This document shows positions 11,694 through 20,931 of a stretch of 64,000 nucleotides of DNA, one piece after another. The first letter of the stretch is position 1; the number at the start of each line of letters is the position of its first letter. The position numbers and the translations under genes are program-made. Origin of the DNA: Dactylonectria macrodidyma (taxonomy: Eukaryota; Ascomycota; Sordariomycetes; Hypocreales; Nectriaceae); the NCBI GenBank assembly GCA_020744425.1, contig JAGMUV010000002.1, positions 4,942,501 through 5,006,500 of the forward strand. Direction: 5' to 3'. Below the pieces are notes generated by a model, which saw nothing but the letters and a program-made list of their open reading frames with translations, was not told the origin of the DNA and ran no database searches.

Positions 11694-13435
11694 GGTTTGT
11701 ATATAAATGAATGAATGGAAAGAAGCTATTCAACAAGTATTCTTTGATGGCCGGATCTCGTTCCCAACTCAACGGAGCATCGCTTGGGCTTTTTATAAAG
11801 CCCAGCCATGGTGTTAAAAGAGCTTCCTGTTACGGCCAGCCTTGGGGATCGAAAGCATACGAGAGCGGCCGCCTCAATCTAACCCAGACCACGGCGATTG
11901 ATGAGCTCCCGGCCTCAATTCAAGCTCAGCTGGCTGGGGTTGACATCCTTCGGCTAACCCCGAAACGAAGACAAGGATGGTGATCCATCACGGCGATGAG
12001 CCGAGGCGCCTTGTCGGAGGAATGTTGCGACCTGTAAGTTGATGCACGTACAAGCGCTGGAATGTCATGTCTGTTGAAGTATTTCTCAAAGCTCCTCCAT
12101 ATTCCCAACAACCACGGAATTGTGAGCGCAATTCATTTTTATCATCGACACTAGTGATGAACAAGATCTGTCATGAATACAAAGGATTGGTTTCAAGGCA
12201 CCCAAGCCAATACATCCCCGCATCCGTCGTCCCCTGTCGGATGAAACATATGGGTCTGTTTCATTGCCAGATTGTCGGACGATCTTATGAAAGTCTGCCC
12301 GCGCAAAGCTTATGAGATGAAAATCTTCTCAGGTATGGGGGCACCTCGGGGACTCTCCAGGTCCTAAGGAGAAAGCGACTTTAATTGCTAGTAATAGTAA
12401 CACCGTCTATTGACGCATTGTCGACAGACCGTAATCCCTTCAGATTCTTTCCCTCGGCTGGGATTTGGACCTTAATCAAAGCATACAGACATCAAACATC
12501 CTGTTTTGTTCGTTTAATGTTGAGAATCGTATGGATCACGCAGCTAAAGCCATGTCTCGCGCCCACGTGGGTGTTTCCTGGACACGGAACCAATAGCCGT
12601 CCTGAGGTGCTCAAGCATATTTCCCTTCAAAATCCTTCAGAGCGGCTTGATTTGATGAGCCTTTCGTTTTCGAGGTATAGCCCACGAGGGGGCTTGATCT
12701 GATTGGCATTCGCATGTTTATGTTCTGTTGTGGAGAGTGTGATTGAAATCTGGGCCTTTGCATTGATGATTTCCACGCCTTGCTCGCACCCCTGCAGTCC
12801 GAGTCGCAACTCGCATGAGCATGTGAGATTTCTGATTTCTGAGCTAGTTGTTAGGAGCCACAGCTGGGTTGTTCGTATAATATGATGTTTCGAGGGGTGG
12901 TGATTCCTCTCCTATTATGTATTGCCACAATTGGAGGACGCTTGCTGTTGTTACTCGCTGTTGGGTGTGATAGCAGATGTGATGAACACTAACCGAGTCC
13001 CTCACCACGTCATGGCACGTCACATCGAGATGACAAAGAAATAATTGGGATTCATAAGACAAAAAGGCCACTGACATCAAGAAAGCGCAGAACCGATTGA
13101 AGTGGAAATTGGTAGACATGGTTCATCAGCATTTGCTGTTTGTAAGTCGAGTCAATTCGTCCGTCTCGGTCTCCGTTGCTTCGACGCCAACTTTCGTCCG
13201 CCGCAATCGGTCTCCACATTCGATCCTATCAATGACAGTGGCTTTGTCTCCCTGACATTGAAAGGTTGGCCATTAGACTAAGAGACGGGTATTACAAGAA
13301 TGACGGTCGACATGTCCGAAAACTCGACCGAATGTAGAACGGTGGTGCAACATATAAAGAGTGATGAGAGAGCTGTGAGAGGAAGACGACCATATTCGTA
13401 CCAGTTCAGCCTCATCGAAGTTCATATTTTTTAAC
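11694..13435. other. Divergent intergenic region between chitosanase and short-chain dehydrogenase
   Basis: 1.7 kb with the TATA candidate near the chitosanase side and no gene recognised. Small ORFs (60-105 codons) occur on both strands without motifs. The size and divergent layout suit regulated promoters of both flanking genes. Confidence 0.4.
11791..11797 (-). promoter_or_regulatory. Probable TATA box of the chitosanase gene
   Basis: TATAAAA on the minus strand about 98 bases upstream of the chitosanase ATG (11693). The core is near-palindromic (TTTATAAA), so it could be read either way, but only the minus-strand gene is close enough. Confidence 0.5.
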
Positions 13436-14506
13436 ATGTCTATCAAACTGCAACGTGAAGCTGCATGGGAGGCTGGTCCTCTTGCCTTTCTATCGCGACA
13501 GTTCATCCAAACCGTCCCCCAGATCCCCAAATCTGTCCGTCTCTCAGGCCAAACAGCTCTCGCCACCGGGTCCAACGTTGGCCTGGGTTTCGAATGTGCA
13601 CGGCAACTTCTCGCCCTGGATGTCTCGCATCTGATTCTCGCGGTGCGGTCCCAGTCCAAAGGCGACGCAGCGGCGACGAAGCTTCGGGCCGAATTCCCAT
13701 CAGCCGAGATCGAAGTCTCCCTCGTCGACATGACCTCGTATAAGTCCATCGTAGCCTTTGGCAAGCGGTGTGAGGCGCTTCCTCGACTGGATATTGTCAT
13801 CCTGAACGCGGGACTTAGCCGACCTAAGTTCGAGCGCGCTGAAGAGACGAAACACGAGACGACGTTCCAGGTCAACTATCTATCCACAGCCCTCCTGGCA
13901 CTCGTGCTGCTCCCGATACTCAAGTCCAAGCGGGCAACTGCAGCTCCAGCGCGGTTGGCCGTTGTAGGATCCGACACTGCGTACTGGGCGGACTGGAAGG
14001 ACCCAAGCTGCAAGTCCGCGTTTGCGGTGGTGGACGATGCGGCAGGCTTCGCGTCGATGAAGGCATACAAGACGTCGAAGCTGCTCCTGCTCTTATTTGT
14101 CGACAAGCTCGCCCAGCATGTGTCCGCTGATGAGGTCATCATCAACTACCCAAACCCAGGCGCATGCAGAGGCACCGAGTTTGGGGCCGACAGCCGAGGC
14201 AGAGTAGAGAAAATCGTGTTTGGCGTCATGTCCCTCATCATTGGGCGGCCTGTGGCGGTCGGGGCGAGACAATACGTCGATGCTGTCACCAGGATGGGCG
14301 CTGAGAGCCACGGTGGGTTCGTGAGCGAGGGTAAGATCAAGCCGTAAGTGACATTGCCAAAACCATTGGCAATTATGTGTTGACAATAAACTAGATTTCC
14401 GACGATAATGTATGAAGAGCCCGGTAGAGTGTTACAGGAGACACTGTGGCAAGAGACACTCAAGGAATTGGAGTTTGTTGATCCAAAGAGTATACTGAAG
14501 AGCTAG
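13436..14506 (+). CDS. Short-chain dehydrogenase/reductase (SDR)
   Basis: Two exons, 13436-14343 and 14395-14506 (51-nt intron, GTAAGT...TAG), encode 339 residues. Reading past the donor would end the protein at KIKP; splicing adds a 37-residue tail. The NAD(P)-binding motif TGSNVGLG is at 44-51, the structural NAG at 124-126, Asn147 in FQVNY, a candidate catalytic Ser179 (VVGSD), and the YxxxK pair Tyr211/Lys215 in AYKTSK. All elements of a classical SDR active site are therefore present. Similar fungal proteins of about 330-340 residues are often called retinol dehydrogenase-like and many sit in secondary-metabolite clusters. Here no polyketide synthase or other cluster gene is adjacent, so the substrate is unknown. 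Confidence 0.88.
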
Positions 14507-14732
14507 GCTTAGGTAGTCAAGGGCTTATACACTTGGCCTCAGGTAGGATTAGAGCACAGCTAATGAAATTGAATGGGTTTGAGAGGAAATAAACATCTAT
14601 ATTGAATAAAGCAGCTACCTTTTTTGAATGACAAGATTAGTCTATCGAATGACTTGTGGAATTAAGTCGAAGCTATTACAATGGTTGACACTAGCTATCC
14701 TCTGGTACCCTTCTTCGCCTCCCACCATACAC

Positions 14733-15467
14733 TCAGACCATGCTCTCAGGCGTCTCATCCTCATCCTTGTACACCGATGGCGGGTTGGCCCGACCATCCC
14801 GACGCAAATTGCTAAGTTCGATCTCCAAATCCGGCTTGATGAGGTCGATCTTCCCCACGCGCCTCGAGTACCTGAGGAGGACAAAGGCGCAGATGAACCA
14901 GGCGGCGAGCGCGATAAGGAGAAGGACGGCCAGGATGGGAGAATGGTCGCGGCGCAGGTGCAGGGGCTTTTGGCGGAGCAGCTTGGTGCCGTCGTTCAGC
15001 GAAAAGGGGCCCTCGGCGCTGCCTTTGAGGTAGTTGTAGCTGCCCGGCTTTTGGACGTTGATCTTGTTGAGGCCGTCGTGGACGCTGAATGGGCCCTTGA
15101 GATAGCTTAAAGTGGCGGGCTTTTTCATGTTCATCTTGGTGATGATGCTGTCGCTCAGGGCAAACGGGTTCTCAGGGCCGGCGTTGCTAGTGTCGTGGGT
15201 GGCCGGCTGTTGAACGTTGATCTTATTGATCTTCTCGGTAGCCGGCTCTTGGGCGATGGTATTTTTGCCTAGCACAAGCCGGCTGTTGAGGGTGACCTTG
15301 ACGTTGTCGTAGATGGCCGACTTTCCAGTGTTGATCTTGTTGGTATCATGGGTAGCCGGCTGTTGGGTATTGATGCTGTGAGAGTTGTGGCTAGCCCACT
15401 GCTGGGCATTGATCTTGTTGTTGTAGTCGTGAGTAGCCGGCTGCTGTGCGTTGGGCTTGTGCTCCAT
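14733..15467 (-). CDS. Repeat-containing single-pass membrane protein, unknown
   Basis: A single exon encodes 244 residues. The N-terminal 170 residues are built from degenerate repeats of about 15-22 residues. Early units read like KIN-x-QQPATHD-x-N (copies near 5-14, 19-29, 33-44, 82-93) and later ones like KMNMKKPATLSYLKGPFS (111-128) and KINVQKPGSYNYLKG (135-149). A hydrophobic helix spans 177-199 (PILAVLLLIALAAWFICAF), followed by a charged tail (RRVGKIDLIKPDLEIEL) with Asp/Glu at the end. There is no signal peptide, so the topology is uncertain; the basic residues on both sides do not settle it. The period and the absence of known domains suggest a fast-evolving orphan. It is the first of three neighbouring minus-strand single-pass proteins. 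Confidence 0.65.
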   Translation of the reverse strand: MEHKPNAQQPATHDYNNKINAQQWASHNSHSINTQQPATHDTNKINTGKSAIYDNVKVTLNSRLVLGKNTIAQEPATEKINKINVQQPATHDTSNAGPENPFALSDSIITKMNMKKPATLSYLKGPFSVHDGLNKINVQKPGSYNYLKGSAEGPFSLNDGTKLLRQKPLHLRRDHSPILAVLLLIALAAWFICAFVLLRYSRRVGKIDLIKPDLEIELSNLRRDGRANPPSVYKDEDETPESMV

Positions 15468-15769
15468 TTTGTTCGAGTGATGATGTGGAAGTGTCTTGGT
15501 AAGTTGAAGTCAACTTTGATGAGTGCAACGTGAGTTGAGAGTTTAACAGCAGCGAAGAGGAATGGGTTCCACAGTAGAGGAGACAACGAATTAATTGCAG
15601 AGGAGAGAATGAATTTGCATTGAGGATGCTTTGAGAGCGCGTCGAGGCCTTCAAATACCTTCCAATCTACACCCCTATATCCGCTACTAGACTTTTCCTT
15701 CTGCCCCCGAGTCAAAACCTTCATCTGACCAACCTTGTTGCTCTCACCCAGACTTCCACGTATGCCAAC
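15468..15769. other. Short intergenic stretch between two orphan membrane-protein genes
   Basis: About 300 bases: the upstream region of the repeat protein and the 3' flank of the next gene, both on the minus strand. No recognisable element beyond mild CT-richness on the minus strand. Confidence 0.35.
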
Positions 15770-16764
15770 TCAGACCATGGAGCGTGGAACCACAGCGGGC
15801 AAACCCTTGAGGCCCTCATCCTCGCCAGAGTCAGCGCGTCCTCGCGCCGCAGCAGGGCGCACGACGTCAACCTTGATATCGAGGCCCTCGACCTTGGGAG
15901 GAGCCGCCGTCTTGCGTTTGCGCATCGTCCAGGGCCTGCGGTTCCGCATCGCCTCCGGGTACATACAGTGCAGCATGGTCACGAGACCCATGTACAGTAT
16001 GATGATGAGGGAGCAGGTGAGGAACACGCCCAGGAAGATTTGGCAGCCAGGGGAGAGGAGCGGCTTGACGTGATGATCGATGGATCGCGCATGATGGGTG
16101 TTGCCCACCAAGTCAAGGCCAAGATTGTCACGTCGGACCATGCCAAGTTGTGCACTTGGGGTTAAGTTAATTCCCAGGAGACGTTTCACGCCGTCGACTT
16201 CTTCCGTCGACTGAGCCTCGAGAAAGCCGTAATTAGCCTCCTCCATCTACGTCTCGGACAGATCTTCCAAGGAGGAAGGTTCGCATGGGGAGGGATTCTT
16301 CTTACCTTGTCGCCCTCAGCGTTTCCCAAAAGACGGGTGTTCTGCTCCAGGATGGGCTTCTTTCGCGACTCTCGGTCGAAGGTGCAGCGGTTGATGAACC
16401 TCATCAGACCATCGACGGGCGAGTCTCGCGCATCTTTGGTCTTGTTGACACGATTCTCCTTGACGATGACGGGCCGCGAGTCGTTGTTCGCGGCCGTGTC
16501 CCACTGCCTCGTGAGGTTCGTGGCCTGGTGTTTAGAGGGGCGGGAGACTCCTTCGGTGGTGCCGTTTTTCGTTTTGTTTCTGGCGCTGAATACTTCTTGC
16601 CAGTATTCGAGCGCCTGCCATTTCTTCATTTTTTTCCAGCCCTTGGTCGTTTTGACCCATGCTTCGGTGTTGTTGTCGTTGTTGTTTGGGGTGGATTTCT
16701 CCGGCACGACGGGTTTGGGCCCCCAGCACTTGCTGCGGGGGATACAGATTTGGTCGATGGGCAT
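15770..16764 (-). CDS. Single-pass membrane protein with basic N-terminal domain, unknown
   Basis: Two open frames overlap here. They join cleanly by a 59-nt intron (GTAAGA at 16305, acceptor TAG ending at 16247) to give exons 16764-16306 and 16246-15770 and 311 residues. The N-terminal half is hydrophilic and Lys/Asn-rich, with a Trp-rich patch (WKKMKKWQALEYWQ) and a NTRLLGNAEGDK end. Exon 2 starts with MEEANYGF. A strong hydrophobic helix lies at about 221-245 (CQIFLGVFLTCSLIIILYMGLV), followed by a basic tail (RKRKTAAPPKVEG). No signal peptide and no known domain. If the intron were ignored there would be two separate small proteins, one without start context. The spliced model is preferred because both splice sites are canonical and phase is kept. 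Confidence 0.6.
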
Positions 16765-17480
16765 GGTTGAGAAGATATCGAGACTCGACTAAATGGGTAA
16801 CGAAATGTGTATAAAAGTGGTGTTGTGATACCCAGTCTGAAATGGACCCAGAGGCAGATGTGTCACTTTAAGTACCCTACGAATTTTGCTCATGACCTGG
16901 ATGGAAAGGTCTGCATCGAACATGACCATGGTACTCGATTTTGATAATTTTGTTGAGATTCATTGAGGTGAAATGGGTGCACATAACCGTAAGTTGCTAA
17001 ACTAAATTGATTCCAAGACATCAAAAACTTGGGTATTTAATTTTGGCACTTAAAGTCACAGTTTTCAGAAACTTCTATACTGAGCAGGTCAGCACCATGG
17101 TTCTCGATCTTGCTGGATAGGGAGATCTAGGAGTAGGTTAGAGTTATTGATGACCAGACACTCACCTCCCCCGATCTATTGTTGGCATTCTCGCAAATAG
17201 CACAACGTTCCAAGGACGAACGACGAGAACAGAAATGCGCTAAGGAAGTTTTAAAACTACCAGATACAGTAGGGACATTGGTCATCCCCCTCAGGCATCC
17301 ACAGAAAGGAGTCGACGGAAAATGGTGATTCATTTTCAACCGCTTCTAACTAAGATTGAACAGGACAGTACCATGGGAATCGATTTGACAATTGCATTAG
17401 CATTTTATTTTTATCAAAGTGGGTGCATATGACCCTTGGTAACTTGACAACTTAAATATATCCCAACAAAAAACTTTGTT
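16765..17480. other. AT-rich intergenic region carrying three copies of a CCATGGNNNTCGAT motif
   Basis: It separates two minus-strand orphan membrane-protein genes. The motif CCATGG-N3-TCGAT occurs at 16926-16939, 17095-17108 and 17371-17384, each preceded by a short similar leader (CAG/ATG-ish). After the first and third copies a further weak similarity follows, including GGGTGCA(C/T)AT(A/G)AC and AACTTGG-like words. This looks like an old local duplication of upstream sequence. A 70-codon ORF at 17127-17339 (minus) has no support. Confidence 0.45.
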
Positions 17481-18077
17481 TCAATGCCCTGCGCCTGCGT
17501 ATTTCGGCAGCTGGACCGTGGACTCGTACGCCGGCGGCGGCGCGGACATGTCCTCTAATGTTGGCTGACTGGGAGGCCTCGTGTGTGTGTTGGCAGCATG
17601 CATCCAGGGCGATTCATGTATGCGATGCCTGTCCGGACACTGAGCCTTCGGAGCCGGAACGTGCAGCACAGTATCCAGCTCGGTGCCCGTCTCAAGGTCG
17701 AATGTGTTTTCGTGCCGGCTCTCCTTGTCTCGTTCCAACCGATGAAATGCCTTGTCTCGATTCCACCGCCGCCGGGCGCACCTCATGACCATAACAATGA
17801 TGAAGAGTAGTGTGAGCGCGATGCCGATGTACACTGGAATCCGGCCCTTGCGGGACAGCTTGTCCCAGATGCCGCCTTCTTCCTGGGGTAGGCAGCCGCC
17901 GACATCGTAGACGCATGGAAGTTGTCTAGGATGATTAATCATGGAAGCGTTGATGTGCAAGGCCCTCGTTCCGTTGTCCAGCCCGCGCATCGAGTCGATG
18001 AAATTCGCGAGTTTACAGAGACCCATGGTGATGAGTTGAGGCGGCGTGCCGGAATAGTTGGTGTGTCGAGTTTGCAT
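17481..18077 (-). CDS. Single-pass membrane protein with PPxY-type cytosolic tail, unknown
   Basis: A single exon. The frame is open further upstream but the first ATG is at 18077, giving 198 residues; the next ATG (18026) would give 181. The N-terminal part has NYS, NGT and NAS glycosylation sequons and three Cys (in GLCK, LPCVY, GGCLP). A hydrophobic helix at about 81-99 (PVYIGIALTLLFIIVMVM) is followed by Arg-rich CARRRWNR, so the C-terminus is expected in the cytosol. The tail ends with PPAY at 181-184 and LPKY at 190-193. In fungi such PPxY/LPxY motifs bind the WW domains of Rsp5-type ubiquitin ligases, which suggests ubiquitin-dependent turnover or an adaptor role. There is no clear signal peptide, so insertion would be by the internal helix. 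Confidence 0.6.
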   Translation of the reverse strand: MQTRHTNYSGTPPQLITMGLCKLANFIDSMRGLDNGTRALHINASMINHPRQLPCVYDVGGCLPQEEGGIWDKLSRKGRIPVYIGIALTLLFIIVMVMRCARRRWNRDKAFHRLERDKESRHENTFDLETGTELDTVLHVPAPKAQCPDRHRIHESPWMHAANTHTRPPSQPTLEDMSAPPPAYESTVQLPKYAGAGH

Positions 18078-18550
18078 GTCGAAACAGATAGATGGGGGTA
18101 GATGCTGTCGAACGAGATGAAGTAGATGTGGCAAGACCAGATCGAAGTAGGGGTTGGGAACGAGTTGAGCATCTTCAGAAAAAGAAACACGGTCATCGAG
18201 AAATATAAATGCCTTATCGACACCTTGCGAAGCAGAAAGCTTGGTGGACCCAGACGACCATTCGTTTATCTACCTTGGTAAAGTAAAATATCTTCGGTTT
18301 ATGGTGTCCACGACCATGGAGAAGGAAACCCTCGACACTAGCAGCGATGCGACCTTGCTGGCCAAGAAAGTCGCATGGCAGGATTTTCTTCGCCGATGAG
18401 TATAAGAAAACACAGATTTTTACCCGAGTCCATACACATTCGACAGACATTCCTTCCAGGTTCACCAGATCTTCCTTCCAAGTTTGACAAATCTTCCTTC
18501 CATATTCCTGCGATACTTTGCAAGTTTTTTTGATACCCGAGTCCTCGAAG
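18078..18550. other. Divergent promoter region with a triple TTCCTTCCA repeat
   Basis: It lies between the PPxY protein (minus) and the Ser-rich protein (plus). The words TCCTTCCA at 18451, TTCCTTCCA at 18472 and TTCCTTCCA at 18494 are spaced 21-22 bases apart, just upstream of the plus-strand start at 18551. They probably lie in the 5' leader or core promoter of that gene. Confidence 0.4.
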
Positions 18551-19375
18551 ATGGCAGAGACAAACAGGTCCAGCAGCTCCCCCAGCGAGTACATGCCCTT
18601 GTACACAATCCCACGCAGCGAGCCCTCTACATACAACCTCGCCGAGCTGGCGGACGCGCAGTCAAGCTCTAATAGCTCGGGAGGCAGCTCGTACACCCTC
18701 TGCAACCACACCAACTGCGACTGCGCGGCTCAGCAGCAGCCCCATATGAGCTCGCTACCTGTGTCTAGGCCACAGGACCTCCGGGTGAGGTCCGCCCCGG
18801 CGCCGCAGCTTGCGCCATGGAGCTCCGCCGCTTCGCAGCCGCAGCAGGAGGCGGCGACCAGCTCCGGCTCAACGGGCTCCAACATGTACAGGACTTGGCA
18901 TGTAGCCGAGTATAACATGGAGTACGCGGCGTGGAGGGCGATAGAGCGCCGTCGGATCGCCAGTGCCAACAGCGACGACAGCGACCGAGGCTGGTGGAGC
19001 TGGTTCCCGTGTTTCCCTTGTCCTTCGTCATCCAGGCCAACCTCGATTGCTCTCGATAACCGTCCTCAAGGCGAGTCGAGACGAGCCTCCCCCTCCCAAG
19101 AGCCAGTGTCGGCGCGGATGGCCATTCCTACTCCACGCAACGATGGTAACGACGAGAGAGTTACTTCCGATGCCGCTGAGTCGCATACCATGGACATCAC
19201 CTGCAGCGTCTCGCGGTACGTCATCAAGTTCCCGGAACGCCAAGACCAGGCGACCACCGCGGGTTCTTCCAGCAGGCATCAGGGGCGGGCTGTGACTGTT
19301 GAAACGGCCGTGGACTCGGGCGAAGAGCAGGATGAGGATGTGGTGGTAGCGGAGGAGAGAGTCGCAGCCGCTTAG
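18551..19375 (+). CDS. Ser-rich, low-complexity protein, unknown
   Basis: A single exon. The ATG at 18551 gives 274 residues; an in-frame ATG 33 bases upstream (18518) is possible but follows a leader-like stretch. The protein is rich in Ser, Gln and Ala. A Cys cluster CNHTNCDC lies near residue 53. A Trp/aromatic segment (MYRTWHVAEYNMEYAAWRAIERRR) is the only part that looks folded. A WWSWFPCFPCP motif near 160 could be lipid-modified or membrane-associated. The C-terminus is acidic (GEEQDEDVVVAEE). No known domain. Because it stands beside three orphan single-pass proteins and shares their low-complexity style, it may belong to the same fast-evolving set, but that is inference. Confidence 0.55.
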   Translation: MAETNRSSSSPSEYMPLYTIPRSEPSTYNLAELADAQSSSNSSGGSSYTLCNHTNCDCAAQQQPHMSSLPVSRPQDLRVRSAPAPQLAPWSSAASQPQQEAATSSGSTGSNMYRTWHVAEYNMEYAAWRAIERRRIASANSDDSDRGWWSWFPCFPCPSSSRPTSIALDNRPQGESRRASPSQEPVSARMAIPTPRNDGNDERVTSDAAESHTMDITCSVSRYVIKFPERQDQATTAGSSSRHQGRAVTVETAVDSGEEQDEDVVVAEERVAAA

Positions 19376-20062
19376 ATGATGGGAAAGGCTTGGCTCGCGG
19401 CCTTTTCGACGAATGACGACTGCAGCTCGCAAGGGGGCCATGCGAAACCGAGACCCAGGCCGTCGATCATGAGGCGTCGACACGTGGGAAGCTCGTGAGA
19501 CGTGCAGTTTACATATGCATCCATTTGTAGACATGCATCCTCTTGCTGCTTCGGATACCGTGGCAGCCAAGGGCTTGGCACCTGGTATAAGTCACAGTTT
19601 TGGTTCTCGATAGACCGTTGAAAGCAAGCCATTAATAAAAATGTCACCTCGCGCTCTTTCTATCCAACTACCACAGTGGACGCAGACTCATCGAGGGGAG
19701 GTTGTAAAAGAGCAATATGTAACAGGTGTGAAAATGAAGCGCAAAATAAAGAAAGAAAAAGAAATGCCCGTCTCCAACGCCGCGATGGTCAATCTATGAG
19801 TGACTTGGTTTTTTTTCTTCGTAACAGTCGTAATCGATCCAGTCCAAGCCCCACGAGGCTGGATACGTTCCCGTGTGTGATGTTTTGAGGGTTTGATGGA
19901 GATTTTTTTTTCGGTTATGCCGGCTTTCCTTGCCATGATGATTTTTGACTCCACAAACGGGCAAAAATAGAGCCGAATGTGCGCTGTGATGCGGCTGGCG
20001 AGCACACACCGCCACGTCGGTCATTGTACAGTAAGAGTAACACTTTGATGCTAAAAAGGGCC
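19376..20062. other. Convergent intergenic region, one doubtful small ORF
   Basis: A minus-strand ORF 19632-19372 (86 codons from its first ATG) contains six Cys and overlaps the stop of the Ser-rich gene. It has no signal peptide or known domain and may be chance. The rest, to 20062, is AT-rich 3' flank with T runs near 19900-19915. Confidence 0.35.
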
Positions 20063-20931
20063 CTACATCTTGAGTAGAGCATCGTTATCAATGACGCGAT
20101 CCTTCCAGCCCTCGCAGGCGACGCGGATGACGGCCCTGGCGAGCTGTGGCGCCTCGACCCCGGCGCTGGAGCTTCTGCCGACGCCGAGATGGCGACGCTT
20201 CTTGGGCGCGGCAGCGGCAGCGTCGCCGGCACCTCCGGGGGCCAAGACGGCGCTCGGCCGGAGGATCCAGGCGGCGAAGCGGCCCTGCTGCGGGTGGGCG
20301 TCGGCGATGTCGCAGAGGGCCTTTTCCGCCTCGCCGCGCTGCTGCTGCAGCTGCCGCCGCGGGTCGCTGAGGAACAGTAGCGTCTTGGACGAGTGGTGGC
20401 GGTCGGCGTTGCGCGTGCTGCAGAAGACGAAGTTGAACTTGCTGCCGGGAGAAGAAGAGGGAGAAGAAGCGATGGACTCGCTCATGGCTTTCGCCGCCGC
20501 GAGGGGAAACTCGACGGTGATTTTGTGAAGCGCGTCCTTGTCGTTGTCGTCATGGCTTGCTCTTCCGCCAATGGCCCTGTTTTTCGTTGGTGGGTTAGTT
20601 CTAGGAACTGTGTTTGATGAGAGCGCGGATAGATAGATGAGGGCTTGGCAAACCCCAGATCCAATACGAGGGAGGATATATAACAAAAAAGAAACAGGAT
20701 TAAATCTCACCATAAACACGCCGACGCCCCCTCCAGCCGCCTCAGCAAGTCGTCTGAGTACCGCGAAAAGTCCTGGTGCATGACGACCTCGGTCTTGGGG
20801 TGGCTCTCGACGTCCATGGAGACGGCGCGCCGCGTGAGGATGACGACTTTGGTGATGCGCGCGTCGTCCAGGCACTGGCGCACAATCTCCTTGCCGAGCA
20901 CGCCCGTGGCGCCCGTGACGATGACCTTCAT
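20063..20931 (-). CDS. NAD(P)-binding Rossmann protein (HTATIP2/TIP30-like, atypical SDR)
   Basis: Two exons, 20931-20711 and 20576-20063, joined across a 134-nt intron (GTGAGA...CAG), give 244 residues. The N-terminus MKVIVTGATGVLGKE has the TGATGxLG dinucleotide-binding loop at 6-13 and a basic residue pair after the second strand (LTRR) that suits NADP. The junction restores ACLW-AIGG, the usual strand-4 region of this family. A Lys-containing helix follows (KITVEFPLAAAKAM). The classical YxxxK is not obvious, which is common for atypical members that sense nucleotides rather than catalyse. Length matches the about 240-250 residues of fungal relatives. A polar insertion (SSPSSSPGSK) and Ala/Lys-rich AAAAAPKKRRHLG loop are unusual. 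Confidence 0.75.

Noticed and set aside
18078..18134. Extra 19 residues at the start of the PPxY protein
   Set aside because: The codon at 18134 is TTG; the first ATG is at 18077.
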